The position numbers and the translations under genes are program-made. Below the pieces are notes generated by a model. The model was given only the letters and a program-made list of their open reading frames with translations. It was not told where the DNA came from and did not search any database. From positions 9,504,501-9,568,500 of the forward strand of contig CM067529.1 in assembly GCA_034509925.1 (NCBI GenBank): a stretch of 64,000 nucleotides of DNA, written 5' to 3'. This stretch comes from Hirudinaria manillensis (Eukaryota > Annelida > Clitellata > Hirudinida > Hirudinidae). This document shows positions 48,001 to 61,129 of the stretch, in pieces. How positions within the stretch are numbered: the first letter of the stretch is position 1; each line of letters begins with the position of its first letter.

Positions 48001-48223
48001 TTGTAACCGGCAGTGTCAACATCACCACAAGGACTGTTCAAGACATCCTCGTAGACGCTGATTTAAAATATGAACATTTTACAATTCTGTAACTAGTAAT
48101 ATTTCCGGCCAAATATCGTATCAAATACCCGCTATCGGTAAGAGACCCCAACGATAGGCTGTCCTCTAAACGCAGGTTCTTCCGTTGCCGTAATCCAGAA
48201 TCTTCAATATCTATGCCAGACAT
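42068..48223 (-). CDS. ACSBG: Long-chain-fatty-acid-CoA ligase, bubblegum family, 16 exons, 716 aa
   Basis: ACSBG enzymes activate long and very-long-chain fatty acids with ATP and CoA, via an acyl-AMP, mainly at the ER or peroxisome. Exons: 48129-48223, 47966-48057, 47744-47899, 47314-47405, 47110-47198, 46676-46877, 46343-46444, 45325-45372, 44955-45122, 44361-44542, 43843-44030, 43405-43511, 43015-43168, 42751-42890, 42265-42517, 42068-42150; all in phase. Family marks are GVGILGFNSTEWF, ATGIYATNGPESC, the AMP-binding loop SGTTGDSKGVMLSHDN, LSHVAAQILDMYIPL, GVPRVWEKMQEKI, IYGMSESSG, DGFLYITGRIKELIITAGGE and the C-terminal catalytic lysine region GPTLKLKR. The loop has Ser where Pro is usual (TTGxPKG). 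Length is similar to vertebrate ACSBG1. No signal peptide is visible. Confidence 0.96.
43304..43378. repeat. (ATC)n microsatellite in ACSBG intron
   Basis: About 75 bases of CAT/CATAAT repeats. Confidence 0.9.
44877..44917. repeat. (CA)n microsatellite in ACSBG intron
   Basis: ACACAC with internal GCGCG and TATA interruptions, about 40 bases. Confidence 0.9.
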
Positions 48224-49645
48224 GTTACAGATCCTTCGAAAATTTTATCGCGTGTCGCTTTGAAATGTATTCTTAATTATGGTCGCAAACAAAAAAACGT
48301 GGCTGAGCGACTGACGCAACAATTTCAGATCCGAAGTTCAAGCTCACAAAAACAACACTAGACGAGCATAATATAGTTCGATAGCATGCCACTCGTGACG
48401 TGTATAGCGCGATGAATTTCTAATTTAGCGCTTTATTTATATAAAATTATTTCAATCACAATATTCTTTAAATATATTGTAAAACAATATTTATTTAATT
48501 TTGAAACTTACGTGAAGAAGATGGAAGCAGCGTGCACCTAACCGAATGACCCTCAACATTAAATATATACAAGTCACCAATACCTCAAAAATATTTTAAA
48601 CGAATATTACAATCTGCGTTATTTCTAAACTAAGAACTATTTTTTCCACTGCATATGCTTATGAATAATACTGCCGTTAACCCAGTAAGGATTTATGGTG
48701 AATCATGGAGTGATTTATTAAAATGATGTGGCGTTTGATAACCCAACGTTTAGTAAATTGAATTACTAGTCTGCATTTTCCAAATTCTGAGTCGAGCCAT
48801 TGTATAAATTTGAACTCAATGCATGGTGGCCTACAAGCTAACAAATTGCTTAAATCCCTAAATGTTTTCATTTAATTCGTGCACGGTTAAAGCCCGATTG
48901 CAGATCCTCGGTTAAAATTTCTGGTGTTTGATACGTTCAAATTATGTTTTTCTAGTTTTAAATTTTAATACAACGCTAAAGTCTGCCACCCATGCCAAGG
49001 AAAAACAGCAACTCCGATCCATCCACGGAAGTCTTAACTAATTTCAGTAAACTTCCCAGTATTTATACATTTTGTCAGTACAAATTCATTCAGAAATGCC
49101 CAAATCTCTATTTGTAATTGGTTGTCACCCAATGTCGTTATATATGTAAACTCTGCCAATGTTTGATGACATAACACATACATACGCACACGTTACATGG
49201 TAAAATTGGCTTCATTGAGCTCAGCACAAGACGAACACTAATTCAAAACATCCTAAAGTTTGTAATTATGTAAAGTTTCTTCAAGTTGCAGATCATTGCA
49301 AAAAATCAATGCAAACAATCACTTGAGAAGACAATTGAAACTTAAATAATTAAATTAATTAATTAATTTACAAACTCGACACAAACGTTAGACAGTCAGA
49401 CGCAATATCTGGACATCACATCTCTCCAGCGATAAGTTTTTACATGAAATAAAATCCTAAAACGATGTTTAATACTCATAGACATGAAGTCACATAAAAC
49501 CATCCAATAATCGACACTTTACATTCAACAAGCCATTCTCAGAGTAGTTTAATGATCGCGGCTAAAGCAAACAAACGATGATTTATTCCACAAAAAAAAT
49601 CAAAAGCAAAACCAAAGACGAGCGGAGTATCAATTCCAGAAGCCC
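48224..49645. other. Intergenic between ACSBG (5' side) and IPO7 (3' side)
   Basis: No gene seen. The ACSBG promoter should lie above 48223; no TATA box was identified. A TTAATTAATTAATT tract lies near 49350. The IPO7 3' UTR occupies part of 49000-49645. Confidence 0.5.
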
Positions 49646-52600
49646 TTACGAAGACGGGGCACCGCCGAAGCAAAATGAGGAAGGAACTTGAGTGATGGTG
49701 AAGTTGTATCCTCCTGCCTGCTCGATCTTCTTTGATTCTTTTGTTTTTGTGAATAATTTGTTTCTTCAGTTAGTTTACTCAACTCAACACAAATCTTACA
49801 TAACGATTGTCAGCACATAAGTGTAACTGAAACAAATAATAATAATAATAATTATGTGATGATTAAAAAAACCTATAATACTAATTTCAACTTATACAAT
49901 ACAAAGCACTTCATATCACAGTACTACCTTGGGCAGCCCTCCTCTGCTCAGCAAGCCTGAAAATCTCTTCCAGCTGCTTGCGGTCATCTTCAGCCAGATT
50001 GCGAGTCAGAACTTGGTACCACAAGCTGTCAACATTGCTTATTCCTGCAAAATTTAAACACCTGCCTGTACATCCATATCTAAGCGACAAGTTCCAAAAC
50101 ACACAACAGCAACAACTTCAACAATGAAAACAACAGCAGCAACAATTTCAAAACAACAACTTCAATAAGAACAGCAACAACATTTCAAAGATAACTCCAA
50201 CAACAACAGCATCAAACTCCAAAAGCAACAACAACAATACCTTCAACCACAGTCCTGAACATCTGGTACTCGTCAACAGGCGAATTCTCTCCGTCGACGG
50301 ACGTGTCGTAGCTTTCAAGGAGGGTTTCCTCGCAGTCTTCGAGATCATCTTCGTCATCGTCGTAGTCATCATCTCCCTGAATTCAGAAATTAATTTAGTT
50401 TAGTTTTTAATTAAAATGCATTTAAAATACATAATACAGTTTCATTGAGGATGCTAGCATTAGTGGTTAGCAAAAGAGCACTCACGTATTTCTGGACTTG
50501 TTCAAGATATTCTTCCTCCTCGTTATCTATCACGTCTTCCTCGTCTTCGTTCTCCAATTCCTCAACATCATCTTCACCTGCATTTTCATCCTCTGATTCC
50601 TCTTCTTGTAACTGGCCTGAAGCAAAAAAAAAAATGGTTTAACATCCTGATAACAATAATAATTTACAACATGCCTTATGCATATTTTAATAATAATAAT
50701 AATAACAACAACAATAATAATAACAATTATAATAATAATAATAGTACATACATTCATAGACTTTCTTGAGTCCCTTGAAGATAATAATGAGCGACGGAAG
50801 GAATTTGGCAGCCAAGTCTTCAATGTTGGCAGGTCTGACGTTGTTTGGAAGACTCATCAGGGTGCAGATTCCAAGAACAAACATTTTCCTGTCATGAAGT
50901 CTGCAAAGTAGAGAAAATAAATTAGTATTTAATGCATAAATTATTCAAATTATGTCAACACAGATTGATTATTAAGTAATAACTGACGATGGCATTGGTA
51001 ATACTACATGTTATACATGTAAATTTCAATGAGATATGAACATAATACTATATGCTACTATATATACTTTGCTCATTAAGCAAAACCAGAAAATAAAAAG
51101 GAAAAAAAAACACACCCCATGAAGCAGTCAGCATCCTTGAGAACCTGCTGCAGGAACTTCCTGACCATCGTCTCCTCCTGATTGGGAATTCGTACCTCGG
51201 CCAGGTAGGCGAGAGTGAGTGAAGGATTGATGAACATCGCAGCAAGGACAACTTGCAAGCACATCGTCCTCAGCTCGGTGTTCAATATCGGTCTTGACAA
51301 TCTGCTGAGAACCAGGTCCAAGAACAAAGGCATCATCTGAATTGGAAAAATGATTTATGAATGAAACAGCTGTGATTTAATGAATAGTTATTGATAATGG
51401 TTTTTATGAGTTTTTATTTTAATTCATTTTTATGGATTTCAATATTCAGTTAATTAAATTATATCAACCACTATTTCTATAAAACAAACCTTGCAGACAA
51501 GCTCAGGAATGTCCTTAAACTGAAGGAGCATAATTTCAAGCAGTTTGGCAGCATGACTTTCTGCGTCCTCACCTGCATCTCCCAATGTCGCATTCAACAC
51601 CTGGAATCAATTGAAAAATTTATCAATCAAATTTATGCATTTTTTTTTGCAGAAATACCACAACATCTTAATACAATAATAACAATCAAATATAAAATAA
51701 AACAATCGTCCTGACCATTTTCGACATGTCAAACATGATCTCCATTCGCGATTGGTCGGCCAGGAATGCCCTGGAATCGACGGTGATGTAGTTGTGCAGT
51801 GCTGGCATCATGTCCGTGAAGTACTCGATGTTGTCGTCGCGCTTGAAAAGGTCGTAAATGATTGGCAGAGCAGTCCACATCTGGTTCGTCACTTGCGACG
51901 ATGTGAGACTGTAGATGAGAGACAGCATCTCCTCGAAATATTCTGCAAAATATATATTCAAATAATATAATTCATATTATTTTACATCACTTCAACAAAC
52001 CTGATACATTGTTCTTCAGGATGACACCAATGACTTCAATAATGATTCCCTCAATGCAACACAGAACCTACAACATAAATTTTAAACTTGTTACTTCTTA
52101 CCAACCCTTTCTGTTATTACTATGCATAGAATGAACATCAAATAAATATTCTGATGGCATAGAAAGCCTCCCCATACCTCCTTTTGATCTTCAAGAACAT
52201 GGCAAATTGTCTCGAGTGTGTTGAGAAGTCCCATGGCAGTAATTGATTTGTCCTCAGAGGAAGCACCAGAAGACTCAATAACTGCTGCAAAGGTCTGTCC
52301 CTATAACCAAATATAACCAATAAGTTGCATAATTTAACAAATTATTACTTAACAATTTTTAATTCGTTACCAAGTGAGATGTCAATTCAACTGCCAGAGG
52401 TTTGACCTCCTCTGCAAACGTGTAGACAAAGTTCTGAAGGCAGTTGGAGACGTTGTCTGTTTCAGTGTCCCTGATGAGCTTCAACAGATCTAAAAAATAT
52501 GCCATTAAAAGGTCATTAAACTAATAATAACAAAACAATTCAATTAAAATAATTCATGAATAAGTAAGCGACAAGACACGAATACATTATTAAATGATAA

Positions 52601-55600
52601 TAATTATAACAACCAACCTCTGAAAATCTGCTGAATGTGAGGAAGCATTATTTCCTTTGCTGTAAGAAAAAAAAGGTTGAAAAATGCAAATCAATTCATG
52701 AATATTAATTTAACAACTGCAAACAAAACAACAACGTCATGAAAGATTTGCAAACCTTTGGACTGCTCAGACAACATCTTCTGGAGACCAATGGCAGCCT
52801 CAACCCTGACAGGCAACTCCTGATCTTTGTTTAACATGTTAATCAGGGATTCCGTGATGAACTGTATGTTTGCAGGTTCCTTGAACTTAGTCTTGCCAAA
52901 CATGTTTACCATCCAGCAGGCCTGCGATTGTTATGCATTTGTGTATGTTAGTTAAAAATATACTATGAAAGTCAAATTCCTCAATAATCAAATTACTTAA
53001 TACAATTTATTATATGTATAATAAGTTAGTTAATTCTTACCCTGGCCCTGAGGAAACCATGTGGGCTGGAGAAATGTTGGAACACGTGCATCTTCATCAT
53101 GTCTTCAACCTGGTTCTTGTAGACCTTTTTCTGAAAGACATTTGAAATCATAAATTGAAAGCACTCTTTAGAATTAGGAATTAAAATAATGTGAACAGGC
53201 AACAATAGATAACATGCAGATACAATATACTTAAGAAATAATCATAAACAAAATAATCCACAACCAAGCTATTATTTATTAACATAATCAAATCATATTC
53301 CTTCCAAGTGAATCAAACTAAATACAATATGTTAATAATACTTATGCTAAAAGCAGTGAATGTTAATTAACAACAAACCTTGAGCAAAACATCACCCAGC
53401 ACACCAATCATGTGCAAAGCCTGATCCCTAATCTTGGGATCCTCGCTGGAGATGACGCTAACTGCCCAAGACATCGTCATCTGCAACGTCTCTTTCCTCT
53501 TGGAGACTACGTCCACCAACAGCCCTTCGGCCGCCGTGGTCGGACTGAAGAATTCTTCGTAGATGTCTGAATAACAATAATAATAAATTATTAACCTATA
53601 TTTTTAGTAAAAATCCATCTAGACTACATCAGCAGATGTACTTAAAAATCCCATCCTTGAGTTAATTGATCTGATGACATCACCAAAATGAAATCATCTC
53701 AACAGCTGCTAGATGCGTGCTAGACTTACGTACAGCCATGAATGTAAAGACAAGTAAAAGCACTAAGTTACACCCACCATATTTGACCTTGATGAACTCA
53801 ACTGGATCATCCTGCCACAGTTCCTGGTCTTCCTCGCTGTGTCCAAACAACGGGAAGATTACTCCCTTGACGAGAACCTTCAGAAGAGAAAACATAGAAA
53901 CATTATTTGCAAATTAAAAATATAAATTACAGATTACTTAATCATTTAAATGTGGTTATTCGAAACCACTTAAACAAGTGAATGTCTAAGAACTAATAAT
54001 GGCAATAATAGTGCTTCATGGTACTTAAAGATTAACTAATGGAGTGCCTAATATTTGAACACTCAAGCATGCTGATTGGTTCATTAAGGAATGCCATTAA
54101 CATAAATGGAGATGATTGGCTCACTTACAGGCATGTGAGGCTTCAGACACTTCCAAGTCGTTGCATGTTTGATTCTGAATAAATAATGATTTGAATTTAA
54201 TTGGCACATTTACTAGAAATTTAAATCAAAAAGATTTAATTATTTTTGCAGATCATTTGCATAATCAAACAGGTAATAACACTTACCCTGTGCTTATGTA
54301 CTGGAGGGTAAGTTGGAGCACTCTTTGAGAGACAAACTGCTTCTTTACATACCTGTCCAGCACCATCAGCAGGACGTGCATGCAGTCGACTGAAAATAAT
54401 TCATTTCCAAAGTAAACGTATTGAACATACGACCAACGACCCATCGATACAATGCTTTGTATTGCATCAACAATAAATGTGCATAAATAAACAAAAAACT
54501 CACCGGCAAAGTTCTTCATGAACCACTTGGCAAAGTCATTGTAATCCTTCAGTACTGTACCTGGACTTCCATACCTGATCAAGAAACATACCAATGATGA
54601 CTTACAATGAAAACTCCAACAACAGCTAATTGAATTAGTTCTAGTTGAAACACATCCATCCAAATTCTAATTAATCACTGGCTGAACTAAACAGGTGACA
54701 AACCTCTCAAAGCATCTGTTCATGATGTTAACGGCCCACTTCTTGCATTTCCACCAGACAAGATCGCCCCTCTCTGCCTCGTCAACGTTGTCACACTCTG
54801 CTGGTACTGGCAGCTCGATGACCTTCTTGGCCAAATCCATCCACTGTGCAAAGGTTTCGTTGGTGACAAGATCCATCGGGAGACAGAACTGCGTCAGTGC
54901 GAAGAAGATCTTCAGGATCTGCTTTTGGAGGTATGCTGAGTTTTCGGAAAAATCGGGCAGCAGCTGCATGCACAGTCTGTGCATTATTGGCAGTGCATGC
55001 ACCATGACTTCATTCAGTGCATTCCTGTCCTCAGGCTTCTTGTACCTATGAAGCCAAGAAATATTTGAAGGCCACTGATTGTGATAAAAAGATATTTAAA
55101 GAAGACTCACTCAAAGTGTTTCACCAGCTGATACAAGCAGATAAGAGAGCCCATGTAAGTTTCATGGTTTGGTGAGGTAAGATACCTCATGACTTTCTCA
55201 GCAATACCTGGCCATCTTCCTGGGTAATCATTCTTTACCATGGTGCTTACACATACAGCCAGCTGGACGCTGTTGAAATATTAATGTTTAATTGATCCAG
55301 TCTTGTTCAACATGTGCAAGAAAATCTATATCTTTAAAATAAGCCTACCGGATTGGGTCTCTTTGAGCAATAACAGCCTCAACGATGTTATCTCTAATGA
55401 TCTGTTTGTCATTTTCGTGAATTGAAAAAGGCACCGGCTGGCCTGGTTTTGCCTCTTCTTCCATACACCAAAACTGAGTTATCATGTTCTTCATGTAAAT
55501 GGCTCCTATTAAAAACGAGTTTTAGTTTTTAGTTATCTTTTAGTAGGGTTCAAATCTACCACAAACTATGAAATAAATTACTTTACCTGCTTGTCTTATG

Positions 55601-55818
55601 GAGGCATCAATTTCTGGATTCATTACGATGTGGAGCAGTTGAGGGACAAAAGATATGATTTTCTGAACCTGTAAAATAAATAAAAACAAATGTCATCTAA
55701 AACGTGGATCGCACGAGGGGCCAATTCAATATACCTCAGTTAGAAATGCTTCGGCCTGTTCACGAAGGCTCGGCTCCAAAGTAGCCCTCAACGCTTCAAT
55801 GATTTTGTTTTGATCCAT
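49646..55818 (-). CDS. IPO7: Importin-7/8 (RanBP7/8, Moleskin), 24 exons, 1040 aa
   Basis: Importin-7 is a karyopherin-beta receptor that binds Ran-GTP and carries ribosomal proteins, histone H1 (with importin-beta), SMADs and ERK into the nucleus. Exons: 55735-55818, 55587-55668, 55349-55505, 55111-55269, 54704-55045, 54504-54574, 54287-54389, 54129-54174, 53778-53877, 53379-53566, 53041-53130, 52756-52921, 52618-52659, 52371-52489, 52178-52300, 52001-52067, 51716-51942, 51490-51600, 51116-51336, 50752-50900, 50486-50616, 50241-50376, 49928-50044, 49646-49737; all in phase. It starts MDQNKIIEALRATLEPSLRE, and the HEAT repeats include YMKNMITQFW, LVWWKCKKWAVNIMNR, YFTDMMPALHNYITVD, NTELRTMCLQVVLAA and CFMGLHDRKMFVLG. 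An acidic Asp/Glu loop (50241-50616) is typical of importin-7/8. The end is EQAGGYNFTITQVPSS. Length equals the human protein within a few residues. Confidence 0.97.
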
Positions 55819-57959
55819 AAATCCTCTTTAAAAGTACTAAGTTAAAACGAAAAATATCACAACGCAAAACGTCGGGTGAAACACGTGTGGATCCCTTATA
55901 AAGAAGGTTGATAACAAGGGAAGTGCGATGGTAACATGGCCAAGGCAAAAACAGCGGATCGCTTGCAGTAAATTCTTTTTCATAAATTTCTAAAATCTTA
56001 AAACGCAAAATCTTTCCCATTTACTTTTTAATTTGATATTTTTAAATCTTTATATATTTTGATGCGACAGGCTTCAAACTAAATTCAAATTTTTTTAATG
56101 TCTGAAGAATGAAAGTCCATAACAAGTTGTTATTGTTAACAGCTGTGACACAAAATTAACAAATATAGAAAATAACCAATCTGGTCAACAAAGTATAGCT
56201 AGTCTATGTCAAGAAGAACTTAAAAGGTTTAATTTATACTTTGTCTTCATTATATTAATCGTCGTTCTTCAAATCACGTCAAAGGCCAACTTGGGCAAAT
56301 TTTGTGATACGAAATAGTTAAACCGAATTGGTTCTGAATCGAGATTATTCGCTCAATATGCGTCAGTGTTTCCGTTGCAATAAGTTATTCGAAAACATAA
56401 CCAATCCTAATAACAAGAGAGCGGGGCTATCAATTTCGTTGTCACATTTTTTTAAATTCATAAACTAACATCTTATGACTCATTTTTAACAATTAGACGC
56501 CTAAGGCAAAAAAATTCTTCCACTTTCAGCCATAGGGGAGAGGGATTACAGACGTACCCCAACACATTTAATGTTACTGAGCATCAAGTAAAAGTTTGTC
56601 ACTAAAACGAATTTACCTATCACTCAACACAGGTTCGCAGTTTATAGAATATAAAAACATGTTTTCCATAAAACCTTTATTCTGCAGCGCCATCTAGCAA
56701 TACTTACCTGCAACTTCTGTAATAAGTAACGCTGAATGGAAAGGTTTTGTTTTCTTACTGTTATTTGTTTTAAAATAAATTAATGCCAACCTTTTGCACG
56801 TATTTGGCCCTTATTTGTATTTTCCAGAGATTATTCATATATGGATATTTATTAGTAATTGTCATAAAACAGACGTGGATGTTTAGCCACGTTCGTTTTC
56901 CACATCGTCCGTTTTCCTTATCAATCAAACCTGGTTATATCAATAATTACTATTACAGTAGTTCCCTGTTATATTCTACAGTAACGTGTTGTAAGCAATG
57001 TACATAACACTTTCGTGTTAAAGAGTTTTCATCCTTGTCAGAGGAATATTTGCATGCTGTTATCATACGTTGAAATATGATTTTATCATGTGTCGAAGAT
57101 AATTCTCACAAAAATTCACAGCAAAATTTCAAAAAGAGATTCCAGAATTTAAAAAAAAGTAGGCATCCAAGGGTTAATCTTTATATTGTGGCATCAAATT
57201 AATCATTAGTAAAATTCTTCATCGCAGGAGATGAGCTACTGCTGCTTGTCCGACTGGATTCTTACAAGAGAGCAGCGAGTACAGAGGTTGGCTGCAACTT
57301 GCAACAGTACTAAAATTGGTTTACTTGATTAACTATTAACTATTTCAGGTAATAAACATATTTTGGTGTAAATTTTAATTTTTTAAATTAATAAATTCAT
57401 TTAATCAAACATCATATGCTTGAAAAACGTGGCGAACAATAACTGATGAAAGTTTGATGAAAAATAAGTTAGAAATTGTTATGTGCATCTCTTCTCAAGT
57501 TCGTGGCTTCTAGTTTTGTAGAGAAAGTAATGGGGTAGGCAAACTGAAATTACCAAGTCAATCTTCACCACATATTGATGATATTGATGACCATTGATGA
57601 AGAAATACAACATTGGATGTAACTGAAAACCTTATATTTTTCGTCTCGAACTTTGTCTATTCGCCAATAACTGATGTTGCTTTTAAAATTGTTGCCTGGC
57701 CGACCAAACCTCTTGCAATAGTTCCGTTGTAATTTCTCATGCTGAGGGTTAAAGTAAATTTTAAAAATTCAAAAATAAAATTGTCAAAGCAACAAACCAT
57801 TTTCGCACAGGAACATTTTAATGCAGACACTCACTTATAGTGATCAATAAATAAAAATGCTGAGCAATTAATTAGTTTTGATTCGATAAACAATTTTTTA
57901 ATAATTAATTTTTCACGTTGTTCTTTAAATTTGGATCAACCAATTTGACAGCGTCATAA
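55819..57959. other. Intergenic upstream of IPO7
   Basis: AT-rich. Open frames here (for example 56783-57007 plus) have no recognisable domain or splice partners. No TATA box was identified for IPO7. Confidence 0.5.
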
Positions 57960-59260
57960 TTTCTCAATAAAATAAAATAAAATGGTTCCAAAGAGAAAAT
58001 TGATATTGTTGAAAAGCCTTTAAAAGCTCAGAGATTTTGAAGAAGAGTTGACTGCTTTGAAAAAGTCGGGCGTTTAAATGATCTCAAAAGTTATAGAACT
58101 AGGAAGAACCACGAAGAGCACAAAATCTCGATGGGAGTAAGAAAAAAAATTTCTTCCGTGAGTGCTTCCAAAGGGGTTTGGTTCAATCTGGACACTTCAT
58201 TGTATATTTATCCTGATTAAAGAGCGTGCCTTGCATGCAGCTGAGTAGCGGGGTGAGGACAGCCGAGGCGATAGCCCCAGGCACCTGTGGCTGAGAAGCG
58301 CCAAAGTGTCTCAGGGTATCGACGATGGATTTGTTGAATTATAATTCGATCCTTCCTATTAATTAATACTGGAATTGTAACACCCATTTTAAGTAACACA
58401 ATGCAAACAATGCTCTTTTGGCCAACAGTATAGCTGTTGACTACCTAGCAAACACAAACAAATGGGACTTAAAAGGGGCTTTTAACTTGCGTGGTCCCCT
58501 TTTAGGTGTGTTTTCTGGGTACATTATAGTTGTGCTGAGGTCTACTGGTCCTGTAGCATGTCCTTCGACAAGGGGGACTAGATTTTGGAAACTTTTATAC
58601 CTCTGATGCTGACTGGGAAGAACTATGCACTAATATTATTAATATTATCACTTATAAGACTCTGTTGAATGCTAACAGAGATACTGGGACGGGCAACCAG
58701 GGGTCAGCGGAGAAGATTTTGGAGTTTTGCCTTGGGCGATGGGTATCATAGATATCACTGATGGAAGGGCCTGAGACTCCAACTGAAGAATTTCTAGACA
58801 TAGTGTATTTATGTTCATTGGGGAAATCTCGGCGGATAAGATCTCTTTCGAGAATTTTTTTTATTTTATAAGGTTGAGTTTTAATGGGTTTTTTAATCAA
58901 TAATTTAATCAATAAATTTGTTTGAACTGACAAATTATTTGATTGGGTTCATCAACAAACAAAGAAGAAGGGGAAAGGGAGTAGAACCACAAGTGGACTG
59001 TTGTGGACAAGAGAGAGAAAGTTTTAGTAAAATATGGATTTCCACAAATTCCAAGTTTAATTAATAAATTAAATTGTCGCAAAAAAACCTTGTTTTGTTA
59101 TTACTTTGTACAAGAAATCTCCATCACCCGAAACTCTAAAGTAGTCCTATTTAAAAATGATTATTTAGATTCACTACAAGACGAGATGACTTTTGCCTCT
59201 AGGTCTGGCCGGCGGCTTATACCACTTTCGCAAATAGACAAAAACTAAAAAAAAAAACAA
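57960..59260. other. Possible transposon remains, not identified
   Basis: The plus strand at 57980-58130 reads brokenly as RDFEEELTALKKSGV then VIELGRTTKSTKSRWE, and a similar AAATCACGAAACAAAGATCGAGATGGG phrase recurs near 59283. A GC-richer block with ATAGCCCCAGGCACCTGTGG lies at 58220-58300. Open frames at 58418-58606 (plus), 58652-58933 (minus) and 59003-59248 (plus) have no recognised domain. This is probably an old mobile element but I cannot name it. Confidence 0.3.
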
Positions 59261-59860
59261 ACTCCATTGTTCCTACAAATGAAATCACGAAACAAAGATC
59301 GAGATGGGACAAGACAAGTTCAGTAGCAACTAATAAATAGCTAAAGATTTAGAGAAGTCGATCTTCAAGTTTAGACGCCGGAAGACTCGAAATACCCGTC
59401 TCCTTCACTTCTTAGGTGGATTTATATGATACGTTATTATTTTCGATTTGCGAATATTATTTGGAATTTTGTGAATTTTGAATGTGTTTTTTCCATTTGC
59501 GTAAAATCCATTTAAATGACATCTAATAGTGCGAGAAACACAGACACATTTAAGTATATTTACTCAGCTGCTTGCTTTCTGTCTGTCTCTTCTGCTAATG
59601 TCAAACGATTATTTATTTAAATTTTTTTGAGTAAAAGATTTTATATTGTTAATATTATTTGATAGTTGAATTTTCATTTTGAATCGTTTCTCCAAATTAA
59701 GCCGTCAATTTTTATGTGACTTTTTTATGTTATTTTTAACAGGATAGTTTTTATTTAGTTTTAATTAGTTCTTTCTAGATTTGTAATAGAAAATTTGTTT
59801 GTAACAAATTGTTTTTACTCGTATCTAGTCGAAATAGCCCTACGACAAGATTTGGTTGCC
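59261..59860. other. Spacer upstream of ankyrin gene
   Basis: AT-rich; nothing recognised. Confidence 0.4.
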
Positions 59861-60554
59861 ATGGAGCGCAAAAACCATTCCAAAAGTAAGCATCGCTGCG
59901 CCATTCTGTTCGACATTAATACTTTACTTACGCTTAATAATATAGTGTTGTGATATAATTAGTTTCCAGGAGATCAAAAAGGAATAAAGAAAATGTTCCG
60001 CTTAACGAAGAAAAAGAGGAAATCGATAATCCGGAATCTATGCGGGCTCTTCTTTTGAGTGCAAAGACGAAGGACGTGGTGCTCTTCAACAAGCATAGTC
60101 TAAATGTTCCAAATGTCATCCATAAAATTACTGATGACGGCAAAGCTCTGATCCACTGGGCAGCCATATCCGGCAGTGCAGGCGTTTTGGTGGAACTTCT
60201 ACACATGGGAGCGAATGTCAACCTCCAAGATCCCAAGGGCATGTTTCCCTTTGCGAACTAAGCAATATAACTGTACAACCCCATCATATATATGATCGTT
60301 TCACAGGTTATACGGCATTGCACTACAGCGTCATGTGGCGTCAAAACGAGTGCACGAAAGTTCTCCTGGCTAATGGAGCAAGTGTCACAACAACCACAGA
60401 ACGAGGCGAAACTGCCATGGACATCGCAGTCAGGTTCAAGAACTGGGCAGCACGTGAACTTCTCGAAAAGCTAGGTTTGATGATTTCACTTGAGATTGAT
60501 TGATAAAGTTTCACCGAAACTTTTATTTCAGAAAGTTCTCACGAGGAGAAATGA
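59861..60554 (+). CDS. Small ankyrin-repeat protein, 4 exons, 163 aa
   Basis: Exons: 59861-59885, 59963-60238, 60307-60474, 60532-60554. Exon 2 uses the acceptor ATAATTAG so that the phase agrees. The junction 60238/60307 needs a GC donor (AAGG then GCATGT) because no GT donor keeps the frame; the other three splice ends are GT-AG. Residues 8-30 are basic and acidic (SRRSKRNKENVPLNEEKEE) with a KEN motif and a likely nuclear localisation signal. Ankyrin repeats follow: GKALIHWAAISGSAGVLVEL, GYTALHYSVMWRQNECTKVL and RGETAMDIAVRFKNWAAREL. The product would be a protein-interaction scaffold; the partner is unknown. I cannot assign it to a named ANKRD orthologue. Confidence 0.72.
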
Positions 60555-61129
60555 AATCAACAAGTCGGACACAAACGCTGTTGATCTGCAGATTTTCTAT
60601 GTTTTATTCAAATCTAATGTACAAGTCTTGAATTGGAATTTTTGAAACAAGTGCTCCAGAAATCATGCAAAGGGCGATAAATCATGACTTTATATGCAGA
60701 TGTTTTGCGTATTTTTTGTTTAGAAGCTCGGCAGCCAAGCTTTGATTACAGTGCTTCTGCAACAACCTCTTTATGCACTGACGACATAAAATGCTACAAG
60801 AGACAATTGAAACGATGCAGATGAATGATAATAGCAAGCAACGTGTCGATTTCTTCAAATTTGTTCAAATTTTGGTTTAAAACCTTGTGGAAATGCAACA
60901 CGAAGAGATGTTTTCTCAGTCGTCCGCAGAATGGGAAGCAAATCACCGGATGTGAAAAGTAAACGAATATAAATGCTAATTTCCATGCAAATGGTGAGAT
61001 GTTGATATGTTTTCTTTTGAACGGTCGCAACAAAAGCAATGCAAATGAAGTTCTAAAATAACTCAAAACTACTGACTCGTATAAGGAAGCACGTGTTTAT
61101 GGAAACATCGAATGCCCGGAAGGAAAGGA
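60555..61129. other. Spacer between convergent ankyrin and nuclear receptor genes
   Basis: Holds the 3' flanks of both genes; no other feature seen. Confidence 0.4.

Noticed and set aside
58220-58300. GC-rich block considered as a tRNA-derived SINE or structured RNA
   Set aside because: No A and B boxes or cloverleaf could be fitted by eye.
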